64,000 nucleotides of DNA from Stutzerimonas stutzeri RCH2 (lineage in GTDB: Bacteria > Pseudomonadota > Gammaproteobacteria > Pseudomonadales > Pseudomonadaceae): the NCBI RefSeq assembly GCF_000327065.1, contig NC_019936.1, positions 62,001 through 126,000 on the forward strand, read 5' to 3'. Position 1 is the first letter of the stretch, and each line of letters opens with the position of its first letter. Positions 39,350 to 48,796 of this stretch are shown one piece after another. The notes below the pieces were generated by a model that saw only the letters and a list, made by a program, of their open reading frames with translations, did no database searches and was not told the origin of the DNA. Both the position numbers and the translations under genes were made by a program.

Positions 39350-41017
39350 ATGACAACAACAATCTCCCCACCGCCGCAGTGGTCGCGTCGTCGCGCTGAA
39401 AAAGCCCGTCGTCTCGACCAGGTGCGCAGCCTCGCCGATGGCGTGGTGCTGCCCAGCGAGCGGATCGTCGAGGCCCTGGAACTGCTGATCGCCCCCGGTG
39501 ATCGCGTGGTCCTCGAGGGCAACAACCAGAAGCAGGCGGACTTTCTCTCCCGCTCCCTCGCCAAGGTCGACCCCGGCAAGCTGCATGACCTGCACATGAT
39601 CATGCCGAGCGTCAGCCGCGCCGAGCATCTGGATCTGTTCGAGCGGCAGATCGCACGCAAGCTCGACTTTTCCTTCGCCGGTCCGCAGAGCCTGCGCATC
39701 AGCCAGCTGCTCGAAGACGGGCTGCTGGAAGTCGGCGCCATCCACACCTACATCGAACTCTATTCGCGCCTCTTGGTGGACCTGATCCCCAACGTCGCGC
39801 TGGTGGCCGGCTTCCAGGCCGACCGCCACGGCAACATCTACACCGGCCCCAGCACTGAGGACACACCGGCGCTGGTCGAGCCGACCGCATTCAGCGATGG
39901 CATCGTGATCTTTCAGGTCAACGAGATCGTCGACGAGCTGCCGCGCGTGGACATCCCGGCCAGCTGGGTGGATTTCGTCGTCGTCGCCGACAAGCCGTTC
40001 TACATCGAGCCGCTGTTCACCCGCGACCCGCGCCACATCAAACCCGTGCACGTGCTGATGGCGATGATGGCGATCCGCGGCATCTACGAAAAACACAACG
40101 TGCAGTCGCTCAACCACGGTATCGGCTTCAACACCGCCGCCATCGAGCTGATCCTGCCGACCTACGGCGAGTCGCTGGGCCTGAAAGGCAAGATCTGCCG
40201 CAACTGGACGCTCAACCCACACCCGACGCTGATCCCGGCGATCGAGACCGGCTGGGTCGAAAGCGTGCACTGCTTCGGCACCGAGCTGGGCATGGAGAAC
40301 TACATCGCCCAGCGCCCGGACGTGTTCTTCACCGGTCGCGATGGCTCGATGCGCTCCAACCGCATGATGTGCCAGCTGGCCGGGCAATACGCCGTGGACC
40401 TGTTTATCGGCGCCACGCTGCAAGTGGATGGCGACGGGCATTCCTCCACCGTGACCCGCGGCCGCCTGGCCGGCTTCGGCGGGGCGCCGAACATGGGCCA
40501 CGACCCACGCGGTCGCCGCCATCCCACGCCGGCCTGGCTGGACATGGCCATGCCCGGAGGCGAGGCCCCGGTGACCATGCTCGAGCGCGGCAAGAAGCTC
40601 GTGGTGCAGATGGTCGAGACCTTCCAGGAAGGCGGCAAACCCACCTTCGTCGAACAGCTCGACGCGGTGGAGGTGGCGAAGAAGAGCGGCATGCCGCTGG
40701 CGCCGATCATGATCTACGGCGACGACGTCACCCACCTGCTCACCGAGGAAGGCATCGCCTACCTGTACAAGGCGCGCTCGCTGGAAGAGCGCCAGGCGAT
40801 GATCGCCGCGGTGGCCGGCGTTACCAGCATCGGCCTGCGGCACAACCCGAAGGACACCGAGCGCATGCGCCGCGAAGGGCTGATCGCGCTGCCGGAAGAC
40901 CTTGGCATCCGCCGCAATGACGCGTCTCGTGAATTGCTTGCCGCCAAGAGCATCGCCGAGCTGGTCGACTGGTCCGGCGGCCTCTACAACCCGCCTGCCA
41001 AGTTCAGGAGCTGGTGA
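39350..41017 (+). CDS. mdcA: Malonate decarboxylase alpha subunit (acetyl-S-ACP:malonate ACP transferase)
   Basis: 555 residues. MdcA moves the ACP prosthetic-group thioester between acetate and malonate, giving malonyl-ACP. Family features include [20 protein letters not shown] at the start, [29 protein letters not shown] and [31 protein letters not shown] is placed 5 nt before the ATG. First gene of mdcABCDEGH-madLM, and its stop overlaps the mdcB GTG/ATG region. Confidence 0.96.
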   Translation: MTTTISPPPQWSRRRAEKARRLDQVRSLADGVVLPSERIVEALELLIAPGDRVVLEGNNQKQADFLSRSLAKVDPGKLHDLHMIMPSVSRAEHLDLFERQIARKLDFSFAGPQSLRISQLLEDGLLEVGAIHTYIELYSRLLVDLIPNVALVAGFQADRHGNIYTGPSTEDTPALVEPTAFSDGIVIFQVNEIVDELPRVDIPASWVDFVVVADKPFYIEPLFTRDPRHIKPVHVLMAMMAIRGIYEKHNVQSLNHGIGFNTAAIELILPTYGESLGLKGKICRNWTLNPHPTLIPAIETGWVESVHCFGTELGMENYIAQRPDVFFTGRDGSMRSNRMMCQLAGQYAVDLFIGATLQVDGDGHSSTVTRGRLAGFGGAPNMGHDPRGRRHPTPAWLDMAMPGGEAPVTMLERGKKLVVQMVETFQEGGKPTFVEQLDAVEVAKKSGMPLAPIMIYGDDVTHLLTEEGIAYLYKARSLEERQAMIAAVAGVTSIGLRHNPKDTERMRREGLIALPEDLGIRRNDASRELLAAKSIAELVDWSGGLYNPPAKFRSW

Positions 41018-41895
41018 TGAGCGCACTCATTGCAAGACAGGCGCAGCCGACACTGGCCGAGCGCCTGGCAGACCTGGCGGTGCAGGCGCTGATCGACGAG
41101 GCCGACCTGTCGCCCAAGCCGGGGCTGGTCGACCGGCGTGGCAATGGCGCGCACAGCGATCTGCATCTGGGGCTGATGCACGCTTCGGCGCATGCGCTGT
41201 GGCCGGCGTTCAAGGCGATGGCCGAAGCGGCGCAGGAAGTTGGCGAAGTCGGCCAGCCCTTGCGCGAAACCCTCGGCCAGCTCGGCCGCGACGGCGAAGC
41301 CGACATGCTCCGCGTGACGGGTGGCGTAAATACCCATCGAGGGGCGATCTGGGCGCTGGGGCTGCTCAGTGCGGCGGCGGCGCTGCAAGCCGACGCGCCT
41401 GACTCCCGAGGCGTTGCGGCAACGGCCGCGGCACTGGCCCGTTTGAGCGACCCGGCCGCGCCGGTTACTTCCGACAGCCACGGCGCGCGGGTCTGCCGTC
41501 GCTACGGCGTACTCGGCGCGCGCGAACAGGCCCAATACGGCTTTCCCGCGGTCATCGAGCACGGTTTGCCGCAGCTCCTGGCCAGTCGCCGTGCCGGTGC
41601 CGGCGAGCAGAACGCCAGGCTCGATGCACTGCTGGCGATCATGAGCAGCCTGACCGACACCTGCGTGCTGCACCGCGCCGGCCTCGAAGGGCTGACCCGC
41701 ATGCAGGCCGGTGCCCGCGCCGTGCTCGAAGCCGGTGGCGCGGCGAGTCTCGCCGGTCGCCGCCAGCTGCGCCTGCTCGACCGCGACATGCTCGCCCTCA
41801 ACGCCTCGCCGGGCGGCGCCGCCGACCTCCTGGCCGCCACCCTTTTCCTCGACTGCCTGGCGCCGCATGCGCCGGCGCCGACTGGGAGCAACTGA
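41017..41895 (+). CDS. mdcB: Triphosphoribosyl-dephospho-CoA synthase
   Basis: 292 residues, CitG-like. It makes 2'-(5''-triphosphoribosyl)-3'-dephospho-CoA from ATP and dephospho-CoA, the precursor of the MdcC prosthetic group. [19 protein letters not shown] is the family signature, and [18 protein letters not shown] and [15 protein letters not shown] are also conserved. AGGAG precedes the ATG, which overlaps the mdcA stop by one base. Confidence 0.94.
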   Translation: MSALIARQAQPTLAERLADLAVQALIDEADLSPKPGLVDRRGNGAHSDLHLGLMHASAHALWPAFKAMAEAAQEVGEVGQPLRETLGQLGRDGEADMLRVTGGVNTHRGAIWALGLLSAAAALQADAPDSRGVAATAAALARLSDPAAPVTSDSHGARVCRRYGVLGAREQAQYGFPAVIEHGLPQLLASRRAGAGEQNARLDALLAIMSSLTDTCVLHRAGLEGLTRMQAGARAVLEAGGAASLAGRRQLRLLDRDMLALNASPGGAADLLAATLFLDCLAPHAPAPTGSN

Positions 41896-41897
41896 AC

Positions 41898-42197
41898 ATG
41901 GAAACCCTGTCTTTCGAATTCGCCGCCGGGCAACCCGCCCGCGGCAAGGCCCTGGTCGGCGTGGTCGGCTCGGGCGATCTGGAAGTGCTGCTGGAACCCG
42001 GCCAGGCCGGCAAGCTGGCGATCCAGGTGGTCACCTCGGTCAATGGCGCCGAGCAGCGCTGGAAGAATCTGTTCGAGCGGATGTTCCGCGAGCAGAACCT
42101 GCCGGCACTGAACATCGATATTCACGATTTTGGGGCCACACCGGGCGTCGTGCGTCTGCGCCTGGAGCAGGGACTGGAGGAGGTCGGCCATGACTGA
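41898..42197 (+). CDS. mdcC: Malonate decarboxylase acyl carrier protein, delta subunit
   Basis: 99 residues, the usual length. METLSFEFAAGQPARGKALVGVVGSGDLEVLL has Ser25, the residue that in Klebsiella carries the phosphoribosyl-dephospho-CoA group. VNGAEQRWKNLFERMFREQNLPALNIDIHDFGATPGVV follows. It starts 2 nt after mdcB and overlaps mdcD by 8 bases, so the stoichiometric subunits are translated together. Confidence 0.96.
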   Translation: METLSFEFAAGQPARGKALVGVVGSGDLEVLLEPGQAGKLAIQVVTSVNGAEQRWKNLFERMFREQNLPALNIDIHDFGATPGVVRLRLEQGLEEVGHD

Positions 42198-43056
42198 TGT
42201 GTCCGCTAACACCGTGGCCCGTTTACTCGAGTCACGCAGCTTCGTCGAACTCGGCGCCCGCCAGCGCGCCCGCGCGCTGCTGGATGACGGCAGCTTCCGC
42301 GAACTGCTCGATCCGTTCGATCGCGTCACCTCGCCCTGGCTGCCGAAGCAGGGCATCGTCACCCAGGCCGACGACGGCGTGGTGGTCGCCAAGGGCACCA
42401 TTGACGGCCAGCCAGCGGTGATCGCCGCCATCGAAGGCGCCTTCCAGGGCGGCAGCATGGGCGAGGTCGGCGGCGCGAAGATCGCCGGCGCGCTGGAACT
42501 GGCGGTCGAAGACAACCGCAAGGGCATCCCGACCCGCGCCGTGCTGTTGCTGGAAACCGGCGGCGTGCGGTTGCAGGAAGCCAACCTCGGCCTGGCCGCC
42601 ATCGCCGAGATCCAGGCGACCATCGTCGAGCTGCGCGACTACCAGCCGGTGATCGGCGTGGTCGCCGGTTCCGTCGGCTGCTTCGGCGGCATGTCCATCG
42701 CCGCCGGGCTGTGCAGCTACCTGGTCGTTACCCGTGAGGCCCGCGTCGGCCTCAATGGCCCGCAGGTGATCGAGCAGGAAGCCGGGCTCGACGAATACGA
42801 CTCGCGCGATCGTCCTTTCATCTGGAGCCTGACCGGTGGCGAGCAGCGCTACGCCTCGGGTCTGGTGGACGCCTATGTCGCCGATGACACCGATGCCATC
42901 CGCGCGCAGCTGCATGAGCTGTTCGCCCTCGGCAAGCCGCTGCAGCCACGCAGCCGCCGCCACGCCTGGTTCCTCCAGCGTCTGGCCGATGTCGATACCC
43001 GCACGCAGCTCGATGCTTCCGCCGTGCGTGCCCTCTACGAAGGAGATGCCCAATGA
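42190..43056 (+). CDS. mdcD: Malonate decarboxylase beta subunit
   Basis: 288 residues, carboxyltransferase-like crotonase-fold. With MdcE it decarboxylates malonyl-ACP to acetyl-ACP and CO2. GAFQGGSMGEVGGAKIAGALELA and GGVRLQEANLGLAAIAEI are family features; VGSVGCFGGMSIAAGLCSYLVVT is the oxyanion-site-like segment. Starts 8 bases inside the end of mdcC and overlaps mdcE by ATGA. Confidence 0.95.
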   Translation: MTDVSANTVARLLESRSFVELGARQRARALLDDGSFRELLDPFDRVTSPWLPKQGIVTQADDGVVVAKGTIDGQPAVIAAIEGAFQGGSMGEVGGAKIAGALELAVEDNRKGIPTRAVLLLETGGVRLQEANLGLAAIAEIQATIVELRDYQPVIGVVAGSVGCFGGMSIAAGLCSYLVVTREARVGLNGPQVIEQEAGLDEYDSRDRPFIWSLTGGEQRYASGLVDAYVADDTDAIRAQLHELFALGKPLQPRSRRHAWFLQRLADVDTRTQLDASAVRALYEGDAQ

Positions 43057-43838
43057 GCCGTGGATTGAACTGGTTGCAAGCCCTGGCCGGCGGTCAGGCG
43101 CAGGCGGGCTACCCGGCCTCGGTGAAGGTGGTCGATGGCACGCTCGGTGATCGTACCGCCCGCTATATCGCCGTGGTGCCGGATGCCGAGAATCCCTTCC
43201 CGCGCGCGCGCAACGGCGAGGTCGGTCTGCTCGAAGGCTGGGCGCTGGGTAAGGCGCTGGATGAGGTGATCGAGGCGGACTGCGACAAGGCGGACAAGCG
43301 CGTGGTGGTCGCGATTGTCGACGTACCGAGCCAGGCCTATGGCCGTCGTGAAGAAGCGCTGGGCATTCATCAGGCGCTGGCCGGCGCGGTGGACGGTTAT
43401 GCCCGTGCGCGGCTGGCCGGGCATCCGGTGATCGCGCTGCTGGTGGGCAAGGCCATGTCCGGCGCCTTTCTCGCTCATGGCTATCAGGCCCAGCGGATCA
43501 TCGCCCTGCGCGATCCGGGCGTGATGGTGCACGCCATGGGCAAGGCCGCGGCGGCGCGCATCACCCTGCGCAGCGTCGAGGAGCTGGAAGCCCTGGCCGA
43601 ATCGGTGCCACCGATGGCCTACGACATCGACAACTACGCGACCCTCGGCCTGCTCTGGGAAACCCTCTCGGTGGAGAACATCGAGCAGCCCGCGGCGGCC
43701 GACTTGCAGCGAGTGCGCGATTGCCTGGCCAAGGCCGTCGAGGACATCGGCAGCAGCAGCGACCTGCGCGGCCGCCTCGGTGCGCCGAACCGCGAGGCCT
43801 CGTCGCGGGTGCGCGAGCTGTTGCGCGCGCAGTGGTAG
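43053..43838 (+). CDS. mdcE: Malonate decarboxylase gamma subunit
   Basis: 261 residues, the partner of MdcD. VVAIVDVPSQAYGRREEALGIHQALAGAVDGYARARLAGHPVIALLVGKAMSGAFLAHG supplies the second oxyanion loop. It overlaps mdcD by ATGA. About 70 bp to mdcG, the largest gap inside the first eight genes, but still the same strand and pathway. Confidence 0.95.
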   Translation: MSRGLNWLQALAGGQAQAGYPASVKVVDGTLGDRTARYIAVVPDAENPFPRARNGEVGLLEGWALGKALDEVIEADCDKADKRVVVAIVDVPSQAYGRREEALGIHQALAGAVDGYARARLAGHPVIALLVGKAMSGAFLAHGYQAQRIIALRDPGVMVHAMGKAAAARITLRSVEELEALAESVPPMAYDIDNYATLGLLWETLSVENIEQPAAADLQRVRDCLAKAVEDIGSSSDLRGRLGAPNREASSRVRELLRAQW

Positions 43839-43910
43839 CGAACACCTGAAGCGGCGGTATCCGCCGAACCGATCAGCGACTCGACAACAACAATCACGAG
43901 GAGGCTGTAG

Positions 43911-44528
43911 ATGCACGACACTCCGCGCCCCCACGACCTGCTCTGGGGCATGCCCTCCGAGCAGCTGCCGGCCGATGCCCCGGCCTGGGCGGTTGCCGTG
44001 CTCGCCGCCGGCCAGCCGGTGGTGGTGCGGCGTGCGCGTGTGGCCGCCGGTCTGGTCGCTGTGGGGCTGCGGGGCGCGACGCGTGATCAGCGCCTGGCCG
44101 CGCTGATGCCGATCGAGGCGATCAGTCATCGGCTCGCGCCGGAAGCATTGCTCGCTCGTCAGGCCAGCGAGGATCTGCCAGTGTTCCGCGTGCTGGCCGA
44201 GATCCGCCCGTTGCTCGATGCGCTGGGGTATGTCTGGGGCGTCACCGGCTCGGCGGGCTTTCAGCTCGCCACCGGACTCCCGACGGCGCATCCGGACAGC
44301 GATCTTGATCTGCTGCTCAGAACCGAGCATCCGCTGCCACGCAGCGAAGCGCGCCCGTTGCTGCAGCTGCTGGAACGCCGCGCCTGCCGCGTCGATTTGC
44401 AACTGGAAACCCCGCTGGGCGGCGTGGCGCTCAGCGAATGGGCGAGTGGCGCGGCGCGGGTGATGGTCAAGACTGCGGACGGCCCCCGGCTTGTCGGCGA
44501 TCCCTGGCATGCGGAGCGCGCGGCATGA
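43911..44528 (+). CDS. mdcG: Phosphoribosyl-dephospho-CoA transferase (MdcG)
   Basis: 205 residues, nucleotidyltransferase-like. It attaches triphosphoribosyl-dephospho-CoA to MdcC, releasing pyrophosphate. GSAGFQLATGLPTAHPDSDLDLLLR has the GS...DxD metal motif. GAGGAG precedes the ATG, and the stop overlaps mdcH by ATGA. Confidence 0.93.
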   Translation: MHDTPRPHDLLWGMPSEQLPADAPAWAVAVLAAGQPVVVRRARVAAGLVAVGLRGATRDQRLAALMPIEAISHRLAPEALLARQASEDLPVFRVLAEIRPLLDALGYVWGVTGSAGFQLATGLPTAHPDSDLDLLLRTEHPLPRSEARPLLQLLERRACRVDLQLETPLGGVALSEWASGAARVMVKTADGPRLVGDPWHAERAA

Positions 44529-45451
44529 GCAGCCTGTTCGCCTTTCCCGGCCAGGGCGCGCAGAAACCCGGCATGCTCCAGCGCCTGCCGCAGGAGCCCG
44601 AAGTGCACGAATGCCTGACGCAAGCCAGTGCGGTGCTGGGTGAGGATGCTCTGCTGCTTGATTCGGCCGACGCGTTGCAATCGACCCGAGCCGTGCAGCT
44701 CTGCCTGCTGATCGCCGGTGTCGTCGGAGCTCGGCTGCTGATGCGCGATGGCCAGCGCCCGGACTATGTCGCCGGGCTTTCCATCGGTGCCTATGCCGCG
44801 GCGGTGGTCGCCGGGGCGCTGGACTATCGCGATGCGGTGCGACTGGTTGCGCTGCGTGGCGAGCTGATGCAGCGGGCCTATCCCGAGGGCTATGGCATGA
44901 CCGCCATCCTCGGCCTGTCGCTGACCACGGTCGAGGGTCTGCTGACGGAGGCCGCGGAGCCCGCCTACCTGGCCAATATCAACGCCGACAACCAGCTCGT
45001 CATCGCCGGCAGCGACGCTGCCATGGCCGCAGTCGCCGCCCGCGCCAAGGCCCTCGGCGCCTCCTGTGCGCGGCGCTTGGCGATGAGCGTGCCCTCGCAT
45101 TGCGCGCTGCTTGAGCAGCCGGCGCGTGAGCTGGCCGAAGCCTTCGCCGACGTCAGCCTGCGCGCTCCGCAAGTTCGCTATCTGAGCAGCTCGTCCGCAC
45201 GCCCGATCTTCGATACCGAGCGCCTGCGCGACGACCTCGCCTTCAACATGTGCCGCGTCGTCGACTGGCAAGGCACCCTGCGCACCGCCTACGAGCGAGG
45301 CGTGCGCCTACACATTGAAATGCCGCCGGGCTCGGTGCTGACCGGGCTGGCGCGGCGGGTTTTTGAACAGGGTACGCTGGTTGCCTTCGACGGCGCCCGG
45401 CTCGACACACTGGACGCCTTGCTGCGTCAGGAGGGCAGCCAGAGCCAATAG
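44525..45451 (+). CDS. mdcH: Malonyl-CoA:ACP malonyltransferase (MdcH)
   Basis: 308 residues, FabD-like. It starts the cycle by loading malonyl from CoA on to holo-MdcC. FAFPGQGAQKPGML at the N-terminus, GLSIGAYAA with nucleophile Ser86, and SVPSHCALL with His192, are the transacylase signatures. It follows mdcG with a 4-base overlap. Confidence 0.95.
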   Translation: MSSLFAFPGQGAQKPGMLQRLPQEPEVHECLTQASAVLGEDALLLDSADALQSTRAVQLCLLIAGVVGARLLMRDGQRPDYVAGLSIGAYAAAVVAGALDYRDAVRLVALRGELMQRAYPEGYGMTAILGLSLTTVEGLLTEAAEPAYLANINADNQLVIAGSDAAMAAVAARAKALGASCARRLAMSVPSHCALLEQPARELAEAFADVSLRAPQVRYLSSSSARPIFDTERLRDDLAFNMCRVVDWQGTLRTAYERGVRLHIEMPPGSVLTGLARRVFEQGTLVAFDGARLDTLDALLRQEGSQSQ

Positions 45452-45575
45452 ACCGCGTGCAGATTCAGCGCGAGCAGCCTTAACTCGCCGACTGATCGAT
45501 GGATAAAAACAACTACCTCGACAACACGCGCCCAGCCCTCTGCAGGCTGCAGCGCAACCAAAAAGGACAAGAACA

Positions 45576-45998
45576 ATGATCATCTTTGGTGTGGCCTTCC
45601 TGGCCTTGTGTACCCTCACCGGCATCTTCGTCGGCGAGTTGCTCGGCAAGGCGATCGGCGTGCCGGCCAACGTCGGCGGCGTTGGTATCGCCATGGTGCT
45701 GCTGATCCTCATCGGCAGCTATCTGAAGAAACGCGGCCTGTTCAATCCGGAATCGGAGCAGGGCATCAAGTTCTGGAGCGCCGTCTATATCCCGATCGTG
45801 GTCGCCATGGCCGCGCAGCAGAACGTTTACGGTGCTCTCAGCGGCGGGCCGATGGCGATTCTTGCCGGTGTCGCGGCGGTTGCGCTGGCCTTCATGCTGG
45901 TCCCGGTGCTTGATCGGATCGGTCGAAAAAAGCTTGAGGCCGACCCGACACTGCCGGCTGAACCAGCCAAGCCGCTCACCAGTAGTGGACGGGGGTAA
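45576..45998 (+). CDS. madL: Malonate transporter subunit MadL
   Basis: 140-residue membrane protein, about four helices: FGVAFLALCTLTGIFVGELLG, VGGVGIAMVLLILIGSYL, FWSAVYIPIVVAMAAQQNVYGALSG and ILAGVAAVALAFMLVPVLD. Works with MadM to import malonate with sodium or protons. AAAGGA lies before the ATG. It is 124 bp after mdcH and 5 bp before madM. Confidence 0.94.
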   Translation: MIIFGVAFLALCTLTGIFVGELLGKAIGVPANVGGVGIAMVLLILIGSYLKKRGLFNPESEQGIKFWSAVYIPIVVAMAAQQNVYGALSGGPMAILAGVAAVALAFMLVPVLDRIGRKKLEADPTLPAEPAKPLTSSGRG

Positions 45999-46003
45999 CG
46001 GCC

Positions 46004-46768
46004 ATGTACGAATCGCTCATGAAAGTGATCAGCGGCTACGGTCTGATCAGCGGCTTCGCCATCATCGGCGCGACCATGTGGATCTCCTATTGGCTCTCCG
46101 ACAAGCTCACCAAGGGCCGACTGCATGGCTCGGCGGTGGCCATCCTCATCGGTCTGTTGCTGTCATACATCGGTGGCGTGGTAACCGGCGGGCAGAAGGG
46201 CCTGGTGGATATCGCGCTGTTCTCCGGCATTGGCCTGCTTGGCGGAGCCATGCTGCGTGACTTCGCCATCGTCGCCACCGGCTTCGGTGTCAGTGTCGAT
46301 GAGCTCAAGCGGGCCGGCATGGTCGGCGTGCTGGCGCTGTTCATCGGTGTGCTCGCGTCCTTTGTCGCTGGCGTGGCAGTTGCGTTCGCGTTCGGCTACA
46401 CCGATGCGGTCAGCCTGACCACCATCGGCACGGGCGCTGTGACCTACATCGTCGGCCCCGTCACCGGCGCGGCGATCGGCGCCAGCTCCGAAGTGATGGC
46501 GCTGTCCATCGCTGCCGGCCTGGTCAAGGCGATCGTGGTGATGGTCGCTACGCCCTTCGTCGCGCCCTACATCGGGCTGAACAACCCGCGTTCGGCGGTG
46601 ATCTTCGGCGGCCTGATCGGCACCTCCAGCGGCGTGGCCGGTGGCCTGGCGGCCACCGATCCGAAGCTGGTGCCCTACGGCTGCCTGACCGCGGCGTTCT
46701 ATACCGCCTTGGGCTGCCTGCTTGGCCCGTCGCTGCTGTTCTTCGTCATGCGCGGGTTGTTGGGCTAA
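46004..46768 (+). CDS. madM: Malonate transporter subunit MadM
   Basis: 254-residue membrane protein with about seven helices. YGLISGFAIIGATMWISYWLSDKL at the N-terminus, then GLLLSYIGGVVTGGQKGLVDIALFSGIGLLGGAMLRDFAIVATGFG and FGGLIGTSSGVAGGLAATDPKLVPYGC. MadL and MadM together form the malonate carrier. Last gene of the mdc operon; the next gene is under the glycine riboswitch. Confidence 0.95.
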   Translation: MYESLMKVISGYGLISGFAIIGATMWISYWLSDKLTKGRLHGSAVAILIGLLLSYIGGVVTGGQKGLVDIALFSGIGLLGGAMLRDFAIVATGFGVSVDELKRAGMVGVLALFIGVLASFVAGVAVAFAFGYTDAVSLTTIGTGAVTYIVGPVTGAAIGASSEVMALSIAAGLVKAIVVMVATPFVAPYIGLNNPRSAVIFGGLIGTSSGVAGGLAATDPKLVPYGCLTAAFYTALGCLLGPSLLFFVMRGLLG

Positions 46769-46965
46769 CCGTTGCGCCGGTGAGCGGCCGGGCCTGGTCC
46801 TGCCGCTCCAGGCGAGCGCTGTTCCGCAGCGCGTTCGATGGATGCCACGAGCCTCCCGTCCGCGTCATCCGAACGTGGGGGTTACAGCGCTGGCATTTTC
46901 TGGCAGGGTAGGCTTCGAATCGCGACAGAATGCCGCAACCGGCGCTGACGCGAATCGATGTGATT

Positions 46966-47140
46966 GCGGGAGAGACTGCCGCCAGGCAGCGCCGAAGGAG
47001 CAACCGCCCCGGAAACTCTCAGGCAAAAGGACCGCTATCACTGCTGACACTCTGAAGAGCCGCCCGGTTTTCGTCGCCGGGCGCACCGAAGGAGCAAGCG
47101 AGCCGTCACGCGCTCGTGAATCTCTCAGGTCCAGAACAGA
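46966..47140 (+). ncRNA. Tandem glycine riboswitch
   Basis: Two aptamers in the mRNA leader of the following flavin dehydrogenase. The first (46966-47035) closes with GCGG/CCGC and has GCCGAAGGAGCAACCGCC and ACTCTCAGGCAAAAGGACC. The second (47051-47140) closes with TCTG/CAGA and has CACCGAAGGAGCAA and ATCTCTCAGGTCCAG. The CGAAGGAGCAA and CTCTCAGG cores and the short linker are diagnostic of glycine riboswitches. The rest of the gap after madM (46769-46965) shows nothing further. Confidence 0.95.
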
Positions 47141-47196
47141 GGGGGCGCCCGCCGCGCGTTGGGCGCACGGGCTATGACCCCCTTGACGTTCTGGAG
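47131..47196 (+). promoter_or_regulatory. Expression platform hairpin of the glycine riboswitch
   Basis: CCAGAAC (47131-47137, at the 3' end of aptamer 2) is perfectly complementary to GTTCTGG (47188-47194), whose GG begins the GGAG ribosome site (47193-47196). Inside, GGGGG (47141-47145) pairs CCCCC (47178-47182), and CGCCC (47146-47150) pairs GGGCG (47161-47165). Glycine binding should hold CCAGAAC in the aptamer and free the ribosome site, an ON switch by translation. This is inferred from pairing. Confidence 0.6.
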
Positions 47197-47204
47197 CGAC
47201 AACA

Positions 47205-48464
47205 ATGAAAACAATCGCAGTCATCGGTGGCGGTATCACCGGCGTCACCACCGCCTATGCCCTGGCCAAGCGCGGCTTCTCGGTCACCCTGCTGGAAAAG
47301 CACCGCTACGCGGCAATGGAAACCTCCTTCGCCAACGGCGGCCAGCTGTCGGCCTCCAATGCCGAGGTCTGGAACCACTGGTCGACCATCGTCAAGGGCC
47401 TCAAGTGGATGCTCAAGAGCGATGCGCCGCTGCTGGTCAATCCCAAGCCCAGCTGGCACAAGCTCTCCTGGTTCGCCGAATTTATCGGCTCGATCCCCAA
47501 CTACCGGCAGAACACCATCGAAACCGCACGTCTGGCCATCGCTGCGCGTGAGCACCTGTTTGCCTGGGCCGAGGCCGAAGGCATCGACTTCGACCTGAAG
47601 AAGAAAGGCATCCTGCACATCTACCGCGACAAGGCCGGCTTCGAACATGCCGGGCTGGTCTCGCGTCTGCTCGCCGAAGGCGGTCTGCCGCGGCGCAGCG
47701 TGACGCCGGAAGAGATGCGTGCCATCGAGCCGACCCTGGCCGGCACCTATTACGGTGGCTACTTTACCGAGTGCGACTCCACCGGCGACATCCACAAGTT
47801 CACCCATGGCTTGGCTATGGCGATCGAGCGACTCGGCGTGCGTTGTCTGTATGGCGAGGACGTGCAGGCGGTGGCCACTGACGGCAAGCGCGCGACCGTG
47901 ACGCTGGGCGGCGCTGCCGGTGGCGAGCGCCTGGAGTTCGACGGCCTGGTGATCTGCGCAGGCACCGCCAGCCGTGCACTGGCCGCGCAGCTCGGCGACC
48001 GGGTGAACATCTACCCGGTCAAGGGCTACTCGATCACCGTTAACCTGACCGACGAGATCAGTCGCGCCTCGGCACCCATCGTCAGCCTGCTCGACGATGA
48101 AACCAAGCTGGTCAGCAGCCGCCTCGGCGACGACCGCTTCCGCGTCGCCGGCACCGCCGAGTTCAACGGCTACAACCGCGACATCCGTGCCGATCGTATC
48201 CGCCCGCTGGTGGACTGGGTCAACCAGTGCTTCCCTGGCGTCAACACCCGCAGCGTGGTGCCCTGGGCCGGCCTGCGGCCGATGATGCCGAACATGATGC
48301 CCAAGGTCGGCCGCGGCAGCGCGCCTTGCGTGTTCTACAACACCGGCCACGGCCACCTGGGCTGGACGCTGAGTGCGATCACCGCGGACATGATCGGTGA
48401 CGTCGTGGCGCAAAGCCTGGGCCGCCCGGCTCCGGTAGCGTCCGGGCAAACAGCCGTCGCCTAG
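47205..48464 (+). CDS. DadA-like FAD-dependent D-amino acid dehydrogenase
   Basis: 419 residues. KTIAVIGGGITGVTTAYALAKRGFSVTLLEKH is the FAD fold; ETSFANGGQLSASNAEVWNHW and the C-terminal VVPWAGLRPMMPNMMPKVGRG and NTGHGHLGWTLS match the DadA/DAO family. DadA enzymes oxidise D-amino acids to keto acids at the membrane. A glycine riboswitch precedes it, so glycine could be an inducer or a substrate. Not clearly DadA itself. It lies between madM and mdcR, apart from the usual D-alanine operon. Confidence 0.9.
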   Translation: MKTIAVIGGGITGVTTAYALAKRGFSVTLLEKHRYAAMETSFANGGQLSASNAEVWNHWSTIVKGLKWMLKSDAPLLVNPKPSWHKLSWFAEFIGSIPNYRQNTIETARLAIAAREHLFAWAEAEGIDFDLKKKGILHIYRDKAGFEHAGLVSRLLAEGGLPRRSVTPEEMRAIEPTLAGTYYGGYFTECDSTGDIHKFTHGLAMAIERLGVRCLYGEDVQAVATDGKRATVTLGGAAGGERLEFDGLVICAGTASRALAAQLGDRVNIYPVKGYSITVNLTDEISRASAPIVSLLDDETKLVSSRLGDDRFRVAGTAEFNGYNRDIRADRIRPLVDWVNQCFPGVNTRSVVPWAGLRPMMPNMMPKVGRGSAPCVFYNTGHGHLGWTLSAITADMIGDVVAQSLGRPAPVASGQTAVA

Positions 48465-48473
48465 CGCAATCGG

Positions 48474-48788
48474 CGTAGGGTGGAAGACGGCGAAGCCTCT
48501 TCCACCGTTGCGTGCCCGATCGTCGCAGTGCCATGGCCGGCCTCACGCGAGGCGCAGGCATCTGCGTTCCGGCGTGCCGTTAGTGTCCGTGTGAGGCTTG
48601 GGCGCATGCAATCCGGCGGCGTCGTAAAAGATTGCGTGGATAAGCTTCGCGTTATCCAGCCTACGTTGCGCCAAACACAGTGGTCGTAGGGTGGAAGACG
48701 GCGAAGCCTCTTCCACCACTGCTGCGACGATCATCCGGCCCGTCTGGCCATATGCCGATGCGTGGAAAGCCGCTGCGCGGATTTCCCT
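48474..48788. repeat. GTAGGGTGGA-type repeat, locus 3
   Basis: The gap between the flavin dehydrogenase and mdcR holds two direct units beginning CGTAGGGTGGAAGACGGCG (48474-48507 and 48685-48718), an inverted GTGGATAAGC unit (48636-48665), and a shorter degenerate copy (48755-48788). The sequence between has no convincing coding frame. Compare 14.4 and 27.4 kb. Confidence 0.85.
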
Positions 48789-48796
48789 ACACCGCT

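Noticed and set aside
39302..41026. Long minus-strand frame opposite mdcA
   Set aside because: Composition artefact: mdcA is certain, and the antisense product has no known fold.
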